Both the position numbers and the translations under genes were made by a program. This document shows, in pieces, positions 39,738 through 48,480 of a stretch of DNA of 48,480 nt. Below the pieces are notes generated by a model that ran no database searches, had not been told where the DNA came from, and saw only the letters and a list, made by a program, of their open reading frames with translations. The first letter of the stretch is position 1, and every line of letters starts with the position of its first letter. Source of the stretch: JACVRX01 sp035697245. GTDB lineage: Bacteria; Actinomycetota; Actinomycetes; Jiangellales; Jiangellaceae. The stretch covers positions 1-48,480 of the forward strand of contig DASSDH010000150.1 in NCBI GenBank assembly GCA_035697245.1. The letters are read 5' to 3'.

Positions 39738-40868
39738 TCACTTGAAAGCGTCACGGAGGCGGGTGAACAGGTTCTGGCCCTGCGACGAGACCGCCCCGTG
39801 TGGGTGCTCCTCGTTCCGCAGCTGGGCCAGTTCGCGGAGCAGCTCCTCCTGGCGAGAGTCGAGCCGAGTCGGGGTGCGGACCTCGAGGTGAACGAGCAGG
39901 TCACCGCGGCCGGTGCCGCGCAGCTTCGGCACACCGCGGGCCGGGATCTTCAGGATCTGCCCGTACTGAGCTCCGGCCTTGACCTCGATCGACTCGGCCC
40001 CGTCGAGAGTCTCCAGCTCGATCGTGGTACCCAGCGCGGCCGCCGTCATCGCAAGCTCGACGGTGCAATGCAGGTCGTCGCCGTTGCGGTCGAAGACCGG
40101 GTGCGGGCGCATGACCAGCTCGACGTAGAGATCGCCGGGGGGCCCACCACCCGGGCCGACCTCGCCCTCGCCGGCCAGCTGGATCCGGGTGCCCGAGTCG
40201 ACCCCCGCCGGGATCTTGATGGTGAGGTTCCGGCGGGTTCGGACCCGCCCGTCGCCGGCGCATTCGACGCACGGCCGCGGGTTGACGGTGCCGAAGCCAT
40301 GGCATTGCGGGCATGGCCGGGTCGTCATCACCTGACCGAGGAACGACCGCTGCACCTGGCTGATCTCGCCCCGTCCGGAGCAGCTGTGACACGTGACCAT
40401 TTGCGTGCCGGGCGACGTCCCCGCACCCTGGCAGGTCCCGCAGACGATTGCCGTGTCGACATACAGATCCTTGGTCGCGCCGAATGCCGCCTCGGCCAAC
40501 TCGACCTCCAGGCGGACGAGGGCGTCCTGACCGCGCCGGACCCGGCTCCGCGGACCCCGCGTGGTCGTCGTCCCACCGAAGAACGCGTCCATGATGTCGG
40601 TGAACGAGAAGCCGGCCCCGAATCCGCCCCCCGCACCGTTGCCACTGGCCAGCGGGTCGGCGCCGAGGTCGTACATCTCGCGCTTGCGAGCGTCAGCCAA
40701 GACCTCGTACGCGTTCGTGACTTCCTTGAACCGCTCTTGCGTCTGCGGATCCGGATTGATGTCGGGGTGGAGCTGTCGCGCAAGCCGGCGATACGCCTTC
40801 TTGATGTCGTCGGTCGACGCGTCGCGCGAGACGCCAAGCACCTCGTAGTAGTCGGTTGTAGGCACCAC
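39738..40868 (-). CDS. dnaJ: Chaperone protein DnaJ
   Basis: This 376-residue Hsp40 has the J domain with HPD (YRRLARQLHPDINPD), a short Gly/Phe region (GNGAGGGFGAGFSF), four CxxCxGxG zinc repeats (CGTCQGAG, CHSCSGRG, CPQCHGFG, CVECAGDG) and the C-terminal client-binding domain. It stimulates DnaK. The start is uncertain: GTG at 40868 or 40865 follows the G-rich AGGGGA at a reasonable distance, and TTG at 40877 lies close to it. It is the second gene of the hrcA-dnaJ operon, so it is under CIRCE control; this is the DnaJ2 copy of actinobacteria. Confidence 0.96.
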   Translation of the reverse strand: MVPTTDYYEVLGVSRDASTDDIKKAYRRLARQLHPDINPDPQTQERFKEVTNAYEVLADARKREMYDLGADPLASGNGAGGGFGAGFSFTDIMDAFFGGTTTTRGPRSRVRRGQDALVRLEVELAEAAFGATKDLYVDTAIVCGTCQGAGTSPGTQMVTCHSCSGRGEISQVQRSFLGQVMTTRPCPQCHGFGTVNPRPCVECAGDGRVRTRRNLTIKIPAGVDSGTRIQLAGEGEVGPGGGPPGDLYVELVMRPHPVFDRNGDDLHCTVELAMTAAALGTTIELETLDGAESIEVKAGAQYGQILKIPARGVPKLRGTGRGDLLVHLEVRTPTRLDSRQEELLRELAQLRNEEHPHGAVSSQGQNLFTRLRDAFK

Positions 40869-40883
40869 GCTGTCCAAGTTCCC

Positions 40884-41909
40884 CTAGTTGTTCCGGGCCA
40901 GGATTTGGCTGACGTATCGCGCAACGGCTCCCACCGCAGCGATTGTTCCTGGGTAGTCCATCCTGGTGGGACCGACGACGCCCATACTGGCCAATGCGCG
41001 CTCCCCCGGGCCATATCCGGTGGCGATGATCGATGTCGCCGACAGGCCGGATTGGGCGTTCTCGTGACCGATCCGGACGGTGAGGGTCGACGGGCTGGTC
41101 GCCTCTCCCAGCAGCCGGAGCAGGACGACGTGCTCCTCGAGCGCCTCCAGCAAAGACTCGAGGCCGGTCTCGAAGCCCTGCCCGAACCGCGCCAGGTTGG
41201 CGGTGCCGGCGACGGCGAGCCGCTCATCGTGCTTGTCAACGAGCGCTTCGATCAAGGTGGCGGCCACGGCGGCGACCACCTGTCGGTCCTCGGGCGAGAA
41301 TGACTCCGGAAGTGACTCGACGACAGACGCGACCGCGGACATGTCCAAACCGGCAACGGCGTGACCCAACCGGGCACGGAGATCGCCGAAGAGCGAGTCG
41401 TCAGCCTCATCGGGCAACTCCACGATGCGTTGCTCGACCCGGCCGGCTTCGGTGATGACCACCAGCAGCACCCGAGTGGTACTCAACGGCACCAACTCGA
41501 CGTGCCGGACCGTCGACCGCGTCAGCGACGGGTACTGCACCACGGCGACTTGCCGGGTGAGCTGCGCGAGCAGGCGCACGGTGCGGGTCACCACGTCGTC
41601 GAGGTCGACAGCGCCGTCGAGGAACGTCTGGATCGCTCGCTTCTCGGCGGGTGACAGCGGCTTCACCGTCGTCAGCCGGTCGACGAAGAGGCGGTAGCCC
41701 TTGTCGGTGGGGATCCGGCCGGCACTGGTGTGCGGCTGGGCAATGTATCCCTCCTCCTCGAGAACTGCCATGTCGTTGCGGATCGTGGCCGGCGAGACGT
41801 CCAGGTGATGCCGGTCGACCAACGCCTTGGACCCGACCGGTTCCTGCGTGGCGACGTAGTCCTCGACGATGGCGCGCAGCACCTCGAGTTTGCGGTCGTC
41901 GAGCGACAC
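40884..41909 (-). CDS. hrcA: Heat-inducible transcription repressor HrcA
   Basis: This 341-residue repressor binds CIRCE and is displaced on heat shock with help from GroEL. The winged helix (LEVLRAIVEDYVATQEPVGSKALVDRHHLDVSPATIRNDMAVLEEEGYI), the following HTSAGRIPTDKGYRLFVDRL and the central sensor domain (about 90-270) are present. GTG at 41909 follows a strong AGGAGGTG. The CIRCE at 41931-41957 is only 21 bp upstream, so the gene is self-regulated. dnaJ follows closely. Confidence 0.96.
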   Translation of the reverse strand: MSLDDRKLEVLRAIVEDYVATQEPVGSKALVDRHHLDVSPATIRNDMAVLEEEGYIAQPHTSAGRIPTDKGYRLFVDRLTTVKPLSPAEKRAIQTFLDGAVDLDDVVTRTVRLLAQLTRQVAVVQYPSLTRSTVRHVELVPLSTTRVLLVVITEAGRVEQRIVELPDEADDSLFGDLRARLGHAVAGLDMSAVASVVESLPESFSPEDRQVVAAVAATLIEALVDKHDERLAVAGTANLARFGQGFETGLESLLEALEEHVVLLRLLGEATSPSTLTVRIGHENAQSGLSATSIIATGYGPGERALASMGVVGPTRMDYPGTIAAVGAVARYVSQILARNN

Positions 41910-41930
41910 CGGGCGCGCACCTCCTTCGCC

Positions 41931-41957
41931 TTGGCACTCGGTGAATCTGAGTGCCAA
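41931..41957. promoter_or_regulatory. CIRCE operator of hrcA-dnaJ
   Basis: TTGGCACTC and GAGTGCCAA form a perfect 9-bp inverted repeat with a 9-bp spacer (41940-41948). This fits the CIRCE consensus except for a G in place of A in the outer arm and its complement. Confidence 0.96.
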
Positions 41958-42048
41958 GTCTACGTGCGCCGCCTGGGTTGAACAGAACGGCGAACCGGGC
42001 TATGCCCGCTAGCCTGTGAATTCCCAGCACTGACCAGGGAGTTCACCA

Positions 42049-42417
42049 ATGAGCAACGACCCATCGGCGTCGCCGGCCGCGCTGCCCTCGGAGGACCGTA
42101 ACTGGGCGATGGGTGCGCACCTGTCAGCGTTCCTCGCTGCGTACATCGCGCTCGGCTTTCTCGGGCCCCTGGTGGTCCTGCTGGTTCGGGGCGACCAGTC
42201 CCCGTTCGTGCGCCAGCACGCCGTCGAGGCACTCAATTTCAACCTCACCGTGCTCATTTACGTCGCGATCAGTGTGATACTCGCGATCTTGTTGATCGGC
42301 ATTTTGATGCTCGTCGCGCTAGGGATTCTCTACGTCGTTGCGGTGATCATCGGTGCGGTTCGCGCCAGTTCCGGCGAGTCGTACCGCTATCCCTTGACGA
42401 TCCGGTTCGTGAAGTAA
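42049..42417 (+). CDS. DUF4870 (Tic20-like) membrane protein
   Basis: This 122-residue protein has three to four membrane helices (LSAFLAAYIALGFLGPLVVLL, then LNFNLTVLIYVAISVILAILL, then ILMLVALGILYVVAVIIGAV) and the motif VRGDQSPFVRQHAVEALNFN, which is diagnostic for DUF4870. The ATG at 42049 follows AGGGAG. The function is unknown. It lies divergent to hrcA, sharing a 139-bp region, and convergent with hemW. Confidence 0.92.
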   Translation: MSNDPSASPAALPSEDRNWAMGAHLSAFLAAYIALGFLGPLVVLLVRGDQSPFVRQHAVEALNFNLTVLIYVAISVILAILLIGILMLVALGILYVVAVIIGAVRASSGESYRYPLTIRFVK

Positions 42418-42481
42418 GGACGACTTACCCGGCGACGGGCGGCACGCTGCGGCCCTTGCAGGCCTCCCGATCACGGAAGAA

Positions 42482-43708
42482 CTATGCGACCAGGTCGCGC
42501 ACGACGAGATCGGCCAGCAGGCGGCCTCGCCGGGTCAGCACGAGCCGCCCGGCCTCGAGCCCACCCGGTTCGAGCAGCCCATCGGCCGTCAAAGCGTCGG
42601 TTGCGGCTCTGCCGGCGTCATCCAGTACCGCGACGTCGAGGCCGTCTACCAGCCGGGTCTCCAGGAGAACGCGTTCGACCCTGCGAGTTCCGACATCCAG
42701 GACCTCTCGGGCCTGGGCGGGGCTCTCACCCGCCGCCAGGCGGCGAGCCCAGGCCGCGGGATGCTTGACGTTCCACCACCGGACGCCGCCGACATGGCTG
42801 TGTGCGCCCGGTCCCACGCCCCACCAGTCCGCGCTCGTCCAGTAGAGGCCGTTGTGGCGACAGCGAGCCTGTTCCGATGCCGCCCAGTTCGACACCTCGT
42901 ACCAGCGAAAGCCGGCCCCGGTCAGCAGGTCGTCGGCCAGCAGGTACTTGTCGGCCAGGTCGTCGTCGTCGGGCATGGGCAGTTCGCCACGCCGGATGCG
43001 GGCCGCCAGGTTGGTTCCCGGCTCGACGATCAAGGCGTAGGCGCTGACGTGGTCGGGGCCGGCGTCGACGGCGGCCCGGACACTGGCCTCCCAGTCGGCG
43101 ATGGTCTCGCCGGGGGTTCCGTAGATCAGGTCGAGGTTGACATGGTCGAACCCGGCGTTGTGGGCCTCGGCGACCGCCTCCATCGGGCGGCCGGGCGTGT
43201 GTACGCGGTCGAGGACAGCGAGCACGTCCGGACGCACGCTTTGCATTCCGAGCGAGACTCGGGTGAATCCGGCAGCCTTCAGTTCGGTGAGCGAGCGGGG
43301 ATCGACCGACTCAGGGTTCGCCTCGGTGGTGACCTCCGCATCCGGGCCGAGGCCGAACATGTCATTGACTGTGCTCAGTACCCGGCCGAGATCGCGCGGC
43401 TCGAGCACGGTTGGCGTCCCGCCGCCGAAGAACACCGTCGATACGGGCAGGTCGACGTCGCCGAGAACCCGTCTCGCCAGGCGTAGCTCGGCGATCGCGG
43501 CGTCCGCCCAGGTGTCCCGCGATGCTCCGGGTTCGGTGCCCAACTCGGCGGCCGTATAGGTGTTGAAATCGCAGTAGCCGCAGCGGGTGGTGCAGAACGG
43601 CACGTGCAGGTAGATCCCGAACGGCCGGATGCCGAGTCCGGTCAGCGCAGACGGCAGTAGTACTCCGTCGAGCGGGGCCGGCTCAACCTCTGGCAGTCTC
43701 GATGGCAT
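42482..43708 (-). CDS. hemW: Heme chaperone HemW (radical SAM)
   Basis: This 408-residue protein carries the radical SAM cysteines Cys39, Cys43 and Cys46 in LHVPFCTTRCGYCDFNTY, followed by FFGGGTPTVLEPRDLGRVLS, VTTEANPESVDPRSL and DLIYGTPGETIADWEASV. The C-terminal HemN domain is recognisable (LAARIRRGELPMPDDDDLADKYL). HemW was long called an oxygen-independent coproporphyrinogen oxidase, but members of this branch insert heme. It lies on the same strand as the acyl-CoA ligase with a short repeat between them. Confidence 0.93.
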   Translation of the reverse strand: MPSRLPEVEPAPLDGVLLPSALTGLGIRPFGIYLHVPFCTTRCGYCDFNTYTAAELGTEPGASRDTWADAAIAELRLARRVLGDVDLPVSTVFFGGGTPTVLEPRDLGRVLSTVNDMFGLGPDAEVTTEANPESVDPRSLTELKAAGFTRVSLGMQSVRPDVLAVLDRVHTPGRPMEAVAEAHNAGFDHVNLDLIYGTPGETIADWEASVRAAVDAGPDHVSAYALIVEPGTNLAARIRRGELPMPDDDDLADKYLLADDLLTGAGFRWYEVSNWAASEQARCRHNGLYWTSADWWGVGPGAHSHVGGVRWWNVKHPAAWARRLAAGESPAQAREVLDVGTRRVERVLLETRLVDGLDVAVLDDAGRAATDALTADGLLEPGGLEAGRLVLTRRGRLLADLVVRDLVA

Positions 43709-43721
43709 GGCTCGTCAACAG

Positions 43722-43740
43722 GGTGAACGTGGTCATTCCG
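43722..43740. repeat. Intergenic repeat, tail-only copy 3
   Basis: GGTGAACGTGGTCATTCCG is an exact 19-bp match to the tail of the repeat at 31292-31310. The palindromic part is missing. It lies seven bases beyond the stop of the acyl-CoA ligase gene (43748) and just ahead of the hemW start (43708). Confidence 0.8.
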
Positions 43741-43747
43741 CCCGGGG

Positions 43748-45577
43748 TCAGCTCGTGTACATGCGGTCCAGGGTGTCGGCGTACTTGTTCTCGACGGCCT
43801 TGCGCTTGACCTTCAGGCTGGGGGTCAAGTCGCCCTCTTCGACGGTCAGGTCCTGCGGCAGGATCTCGAAATTCTTGATCGTCTCCCAGCGCTCCAGCCG
43901 GGCGTTGAGCTCGTTGACGTGTCCCTGGACCAGCTCGTGCACCTGCACCGTCGCGACCAGGTCCTGGTAGGGCGTACCCGCCAGGTCGTTGTGCTCAGCC
44001 CAGCTGGCGATCGCGTCGGGATCGAGGGTGATCAGCGCCGTGCAGTAGTTGCGGCCGTCGCCGTGCACGACGATCTGGCTGGCGTAGGGGCTCACCGCCT
44101 TGAAGATGACCTCGATCTTTTGCGGGGCGACGTACTTGCCGCCCGAGGTCTTGATGAGGTCCTTCTTGCGGTCGGTGATCCGGATGTACCCGCGGTCGAG
44201 CTCGGCGATGTCGCCGGTGCGGAACCAGCCGTCCTCGGTGAACACCTCAGCCGTCTGCTCGGAATTGTTGTGGTACCCGCGCATGACGCCGGGCCCCTTC
44301 ACCAGCAGCTCCCCGTCGGCGGCGATCTGGACCTGGGTGCCGGGTGCTGGTGGGCCGACGGTTCCGAACCGGGTGTCATCGGGCAGGTTGACCGCCGTCG
44401 CTGCGCTGGTCTCGGTCAGGCCGTACCCCTCGAGGATCGTCATGCCGGCCGCGTGGAACCACTCGGCGACGTCGGGGGACAGTGCGGCCGATCCGCTGAC
44501 GAAGAACCGCACCCGCCCGCCGAGCCGGTCCCTGATCTTGTGGAACACGAGCTTGTCGGCAAGCGCGTGTTGGCGGGCGAGCAGGCCACTGGGCTCCTGA
44601 CCCTGCTGGCGCAGCTGCGAGACCTTGTGCCCCACGCCGAACGCCCAGCCGAAAATCCTCGCCTTCAGGCCGCCCTCCGCTTCCACGCCGGTGATGACCC
44701 GCGATCGAACCTTCTCGAAGATTCGTGGCGCACCGGCCATGAAGGTCGGTTTCACGACGCCGAGGTTGTCGACGATGCGGTCGAGATTGCCGTCGATCGC
44801 GGTGGCGAAGCCGATCCGCAGCTGTAATACCTCCAGCACCTTGCCGAAGGAGTGCGATAGCGGCAGCCACAGGTACTGGACGTCGTCCGGTGTGAGGATC
44901 TTCAACGCGTCGACGGCCGCGGCCTCATAGGTCCAGTTGTCGTGTACCAGGCGCACACCCTTGGGTCGCCCAGTGGTTCCAGACGTGTAGATGAGAGTCG
45001 CCAGGTCCTCGGGGCCGACGGCAGCAACTGCATCATCCACGGCCGTGGGCCGCTCGGCCAGCAGGGTCCGGCCGCGCTCCTCGAGCTCGGCCAGGGTCAG
45101 CACCAGGTCGCCGTCGCCGGAACCGTCGAAGACGACGATGGCAATCAGGTCGGCCAGGTCGGCGCGGTGTTCGAGCACCTTGTCGACCTGGGTCTGATCT
45201 TCGGCGAACACCACTCGGGAGCCCGAGTCGGACAGGATGTAGGAGACGTCGTCCGGTGTCGTCGACGGATAGACCGTGGTCGTCGCCGCACCCGCAGACA
45301 TGATGCCGAGGTCGGCTAGAACCCATTCGATGCGGGTCGACGACGCGATGGCCACCCGCTGCTCGGCTTCGACGCCGAGAGCGAGCAGACCGGCCGCGAT
45401 GTCCCACACCCGGTCGCGAGTCTGCTGCCACGTCAAGGAGGTCCACCCGTCCTTGTCGTCGGGGTAGCGGAAGGCCTCACGCGTCGGTGTGGCAGCGACT
45501 CGATCCAGGAACATCCGCCCCACAGACGCCGGCCGGTTCTTGACGAACTCGGCCTGATCGGTCACTACGTCGGTCAT
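43748..45577 (-). CDS. Long-chain fatty acid-CoA ligase
   Basis: This 609-residue AMP-binding enzyme activates fatty acids via acyl-AMP to acyl-CoA. The P-loop motif LIYTSGTTGRPKGVRL (195-210), the motif VILEGYGLTETSA (MTILEGYGLTETSA), GDIAELD and the catalytic lysine region ITDRKKDLIKTSGGKYVAPQKIE are all present. The length and the absence of a membrane segment fit the FadD15-like group. An IS-type gene or transfer signal is not seen. The start ATG follows GGAGGAGAC, giving a normal ribosome binding site. Confidence 0.95.
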   Translation of the reverse strand: MTDVVTDQAEFVKNRPASVGRMFLDRVAATPTREAFRYPDDKDGWTSLTWQQTRDRVWDIAAGLLALGVEAEQRVAIASSTRIEWVLADLGIMSAGAATTTVYPSTTPDDVSYILSDSGSRVVFAEDQTQVDKVLEHRADLADLIAIVVFDGSGDGDLVLTLAELEERGRTLLAERPTAVDDAVAAVGPEDLATLIYTSGTTGRPKGVRLVHDNWTYEAAAVDALKILTPDDVQYLWLPLSHSFGKVLEVLQLRIGFATAIDGNLDRIVDNLGVVKPTFMAGAPRIFEKVRSRVITGVEAEGGLKARIFGWAFGVGHKVSQLRQQGQEPSGLLARQHALADKLVFHKIRDRLGGRVRFFVSGSAALSPDVAEWFHAAGMTILEGYGLTETSAATAVNLPDDTRFGTVGPPAPGTQVQIAADGELLVKGPGVMRGYHNNSEQTAEVFTEDGWFRTGDIAELDRGYIRITDRKKDLIKTSGGKYVAPQKIEVIFKAVSPYASQIVVHGDGRNYCTALITLDPDAIASWAEHNDLAGTPYQDLVATVQVHELVQGHVNELNARLERWETIKNFEILPQDLTVEEGDLTPSLKVKRKAVENKYADTLDRMYTS

Positions 45578-45673
45578 CGGTCTCCTCCAGGTCCGGGACC
45601 GGCAACGATGGGGTCCCGTCGTTCGAACGGTATTGCGTTCCGGGGCCGGATGGGAGTCCCGGTCGCGCGGCAG

Positions 45674-47530
45674 TTAGCGCTTCGCCGACTGACCGGCATC
45701 GGAGCCGGAGGAAAGCGCAGCGATGAAGGCCTCCTGCGGCACCTCGACCCGGCCCACCATCTTCATCCGCTTCTTGCCTTCCTTCTGCCGCTCGAGCAGC
45801 TTCCGTTTGCGGGTGACGTCACCGCCGTAGCACTTCGCGAGGACGTCCTTGCGCACTGCGCGGATGGTCTCCCGGGCGATGATCCGGGCACCAACCGCAG
45901 CTTGAATTGGGACCTCGAACTGCTGACGCGGGATCAGCTCACGAAGCTTCGCGACCATCGCGACGCCATATCCGTAAGCCTTGTCCTTGTGCACGATCGC
46001 GCTGAACGCGTCGACGGTTTCGCCGTGGAGCAGGATGTCGACCTTGACCAGTTCCGCCTCCTGCTCGCCGGTCGGCTCGTAGTCGAGGCTGGCGTAGCCG
46101 CGGGTGCGCGATTTGAGCGCGTCGAAGAAGTCGAACACGATCTCAGCCAGCGGCAGTGTGTAGCGCAACTCCACCCGGTCCTCGGACAGATAGTCCAAGC
46201 CAAGCAGCGCACCCCGTCGCGCCTGGCACAGCTCCATGATCGTCCCGACGTACTCGCTCGGCGCGAGGATCGTGGCGCGAACCACCGGCTCGTACACGGA
46301 CTGGACCTTGCCGACGGGAAACTCGCTCGGGTTCGTGACGATCTGTTCGACGCCGTTTTCCAGCAGCACGGTGTAGACGACGTTCGGCGCCGTCGAGATC
46401 AGGTCGAGCCCGAACTCGCGTTCCAGCCGCTCTCGCACGATCTCCATGTGCAGCAGCCCGAGGAAGCCGCACCGGAACCCGAACCCGAGAGCACCGGAGG
46501 TCTCCGGCTCGTAGATCAGGGCCGCGTCGTTCAGCTTCAACTTGTCCAAGGCCTCGCGCAGGTCCGGGTAGTCCGAGCCGTCCAGCGGATAGAGCCCGGA
46601 GAAGACCATCGGCTTCGGCTCGCGGTATCCAGGCAACGCGTCCGTCGCCGGTCTCGACTTGGTAGTCACCGTGTCGCCCACCTTCGATTGCCGGACGTCC
46701 TTGACTCCGGTCATGAGGTAGCCGACCTCGCCGACACCCAGGCCCGGGCTCGGGGTCATCTCCGGAGAGATGACCCCGATCTCGAGCAGCTCATGCGTCG
46801 CTCGGGTTGACAACATGAGAATCCGGTCGCGGGGCGAAAGGTGCCCGTCGATGACCCGCACGTAGGTGACAACACCGCGGTAGGTGTCGTAGACACTGTC
46901 GAAGATCATCGCCCGGGCCGGTGCCTCCGGGTCGCCGACAGGCGGCGGCAGATCCGTGACGATGTGCTCCATCAGCTCGGCTACGCCCTCCCCGGTCTTA
47001 CCGCTGACCTGCAGGACCTGGCCCGGATCACACCCGATCAAGTGGGCAAGCTCGGCGGCGTACTTGTCTGGTTGCGCGGCGGGCAAGTCGATCTTGTTGA
47101 GGACGGGAATGACGTGCATGTCGTTTTCCAGCGCGAGGTAGAGGTTGGCCAGCGTCTGCGCCTCGATCCCCTGGGCGGCATCGACCAACAGCACCGCCCC
47201 TTCGCAGGCAGCCAGACTGCGGCTGACCTCGTAACTGAAGTCGACGTGCCCGGGCGTGTCGATCAGGTTGAGCACGTAGGTGCACCCGTCGGAGGCCGAG
47301 AACGGCAACCGAACCGCCTGACTCTTGATCGTGATGCCCCGCTCGCGCTCGATGTCCATCCGATCCAGGTACTGGGCACGCATCGTCCGTTCGTCGACGA
47401 CGCCCGTCAGCTGCAGCATGCGGTCGGCCAAGGTGGACTTGCCGTGGTCGATGTGAGCGATGATGCAAAAGTTCCGAATCAGCTCGGGCGGAGTCGTCGC
47501 CGGTGCCGGGACATTCGGGGTGGCTGGCAC
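45674..47530 (-). CDS. lepA: Elongation factor 4 (LepA)
   Basis: This 618-residue GTPase back-translocates stalled ribosomes. G1 is AHIDHGKST (24-32), G3 is DTPGHVDF, and G4 is NKID. The unique C-terminal domain of LepA (AKCYGGDVTRKRKLLERQKEGKKRMK) is intact. The N-terminal 15 residues are an Ala/Pro-rich extension before the usual start. It is followed on the opposite side by the methyltransferase gene with a 52-bp gap. Confidence 0.97.
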   Translation of the reverse strand: MPATPNVPAPATTPPELIRNFCIIAHIDHGKSTLADRMLQLTGVVDERTMRAQYLDRMDIERERGITIKSQAVRLPFSASDGCTYVLNLIDTPGHVDFSYEVSRSLAACEGAVLLVDAAQGIEAQTLANLYLALENDMHVIPVLNKIDLPAAQPDKYAAELAHLIGCDPGQVLQVSGKTGEGVAELMEHIVTDLPPPVGDPEAPARAMIFDSVYDTYRGVVTYVRVIDGHLSPRDRILMLSTRATHELLEIGVISPEMTPSPGLGVGEVGYLMTGVKDVRQSKVGDTVTTKSRPATDALPGYREPKPMVFSGLYPLDGSDYPDLREALDKLKLNDAALIYEPETSGALGFGFRCGFLGLLHMEIVRERLEREFGLDLISTAPNVVYTVLLENGVEQIVTNPSEFPVGKVQSVYEPVVRATILAPSEYVGTIMELCQARRGALLGLDYLSEDRVELRYTLPLAEIVFDFFDALKSRTRGYASLDYEPTGEQEAELVKVDILLHGETVDAFSAIVHKDKAYGYGVAMVAKLRELIPRQQFEVPIQAAVGARIIARETIRAVRKDVLAKCYGGDVTRKRKLLERQKEGKKRMKMVGRVEVPQEAFIAALSSGSDAGQSAKR

Positions 47531-47582
47531 GGCCTTCCTCGGCGGTATGGACGGAGAACGCCGTCCATCCTTCCATGCGGCA

Positions 47583-48413
47583 TCACGCAGCAGTTTCGGC
47601 GACGACGCCCGCCGCGACGTAGCCCAGCATCGTCACCCATAGCGTCCCCTCCGCGTCCGCCCTGCGAAGGGCTGCGAACCAGCGATCCCGCAGGTCCGCC
47701 GGGATGATCTCCGCCTCGGCCGGAATCTGTTCGTTGAACTGCGGGTAGAGCGCCGCGGCATCACTGAGAGACGTATAGGTGAAGGGCTGGACGCGGACGT
47801 CGACATCGACCAGACCCGCCCGCACCATTCGGCGCCGGAGCGTCCGGCCGATCGTCGGCTGCGGGGACAGGGTGTTCATCTTCTCGAACACCGCGTCGAC
47901 CAGGGCGGGGTCGTCGACGTCGACCGCGGCCGAGCGCCATTCCGTGTCCAGCACGCAGACGACACCGTCCGGGGCGGTCACCCGCACCAACTCTCCGATC
48001 GCAGCGTCCGGGTCGGAAAGGTGTTGGAGCACGCGCTCACACCGCGCTCTGTCGAATGAGTTCGCGGCGAACGGCAGGTCGGTGACGTTCGCTACCTCGT
48101 ACGTGACAGCCGCGATGCCGTCGTCGCGCGACCGTGCCGCGTCGATCATCTGCTGGCTGAGGTCCACGGCGGTCACCTCGCCACCGGGCGAGACCAGCGC
48201 AGCAAGCTCCCGCGCCACCTCACCCATGCCGCATCCCGCATCCAGGATTCGCATACCCGGGGCTGGAGAGAGCAGACCGAGGGCGATAGCGCGCCAGGCC
48301 CGAATCTCCGGCAGCGTGGCGACGGACTCGAGATAGCGAATCAGCTGGGGCGCCAGGTGGGACTGGTCGATCCGGGCGAAGACCCGTTCGGAGCTCTCCG
48401 GCGGGATCGTCAC
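47583..48413 (-). CDS. Class I SAM-dependent methyltransferase
   Basis: This 276-residue methyltransferase has motif I GMRILDAGCGMGEVARELA (near residue 65), a motif II acid in AVDLSQQMI, and motif IV FDRARCERVLQHLSDP. The substrate is not clear; the layout fits the ubiE-like or small-molecule group. GTG at 48413 is chosen because CATGAT lies six bases upstream as a -10-like element for a leaderless start; an in-frame GTG at 48443 would add ten residues. The gene is complete within the window. Confidence 0.88.
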   Translation of the reverse strand: MTIPPESSERVFARIDQSHLAPQLIRYLESVATLPEIRAWRAIALGLLSPAPGMRILDAGCGMGEVARELAALVSPGGEVTAVDLSQQMIDAARSRDDGIAAVTYEVANVTDLPFAANSFDRARCERVLQHLSDPDAAIGELVRVTAPDGVVCVLDTEWRSAAVDVDDPALVDAVFEKMNTLSPQPTIGRTLRRRMVRAGLVDVDVRVQPFTYTSLSDAAALYPQFNEQIPAEAEIIPADLRDRWFAALRRADAEGTLWVTMLGYVAAGVVAETAA

Positions 48414-48480
48414 GCGCGAATCATGGCACCGCCAGACTGACACCGGCCAGACAGCGACTGTGCCGCTCGTGGCATGCTCT

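Noticed and set aside
39120..41303. 727-codon plus-strand frame opposite dnaJ and hrcA
   Set aside because: Spans two well-conserved minus-strand genes and their boundary; no recognisable domain, so it is a shadow frame.
1..48480. Prophage, transposon or integrated element
   Set aside because: No integrase, transposase, phage structural gene or terminal repeats were seen; both tRNA genes are intact with no duplicated 3' ends nearby.

Overview
The window is chromosomal DNA from a very GC-rich actinobacterium. The evidence is codon use, many GTG starts, families found mainly in actinobacteria (DUF6069, DUF7144, DUF6703, DUF4870), a CIRCE-controlled hrcA-dnaJ pair, and a core gene order shared with Mycobacterium and Streptomyces (dnaG-dgt, glyS-znu-uppS-recO, leuA, era-ybeY-phoH, dnaJ-hrcA, hemW, lepA). 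It looks closest to a Frankiales/Sporichthyales-type genome, but the genus cannot be read from the sequence. I see no phage, transposon, CRISPR array or rRNA.

Region 1 (1-9269) is the accessory part. It holds a CAT-anticodon tRNA, a cytoplasmic HtrA-like protease, a divergent ZIP metal transporter coupled to a SulP-STAS anion transporter, a DUF6069 membrane gene broken by a one-base frameshift, a DUF7144-formylglycine-generating-enzyme operon, a large MalT/LAL-type LuxR regulator and a small orphan protein, ending at tRNA-Asn. An exact 17-bp palindrome, TCACCC-N5-GGGTGA, occurs four times. One copy lies upstream of each of the four target units, and one of these lies in the promoter region shared with the regulator gene. 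I found it nowhere else in the window. This looks like a self-contained, undescribed LAL regulon linking metal and anion transport to sulfatase maturation.

Region 2 (9349-23257) is mostly minus-strand housekeeping: an unnamed conserved protein, a lipoprotein, a group 2 sigma factor, dnaG, a ferredoxin-reductase-type flavoprotein, dgt, ppdK, dusB, a small membrane protein, glyS and yibE/F.

Region 3 (23254-31343) holds a small monooxygenase-fold protein, a DUF6703 protein, and a znuABC zinc uptake operon. A Zur-like box overlaps the -10 and start codon of znuA, which predicts a leaderless transcript. Next come a translationally coupled recO-uppS-DUF1089 operon, a divergent ATP-grasp-like gene and an orphan barstar. 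No zur gene follows znuABC.

Region 4 (31344-42417) starts with leuA, preceded by a 15-residue leader peptide with three consecutive Leu codons and a stem that would hide the leuA ribosome binding site. The tightly overlapping phoH-ybeY-CBS-(deaminase-like)-era operon follows, then HIT, a SigE-family ECF sigma factor with a GerMN/Gmad2 membrane partner, dnaJ-hrcA under CIRCE, and a DUF4870 protein.

Region 5 (42482-48480) carries hemW, a long-chain acyl-CoA ligase, lepA and a SAM methyltransferase. An intergenic repeat with a conserved GGTGAACGTGGTCATTCCG core occurs at about 354-421, 31245-31312 and 43722-43740.
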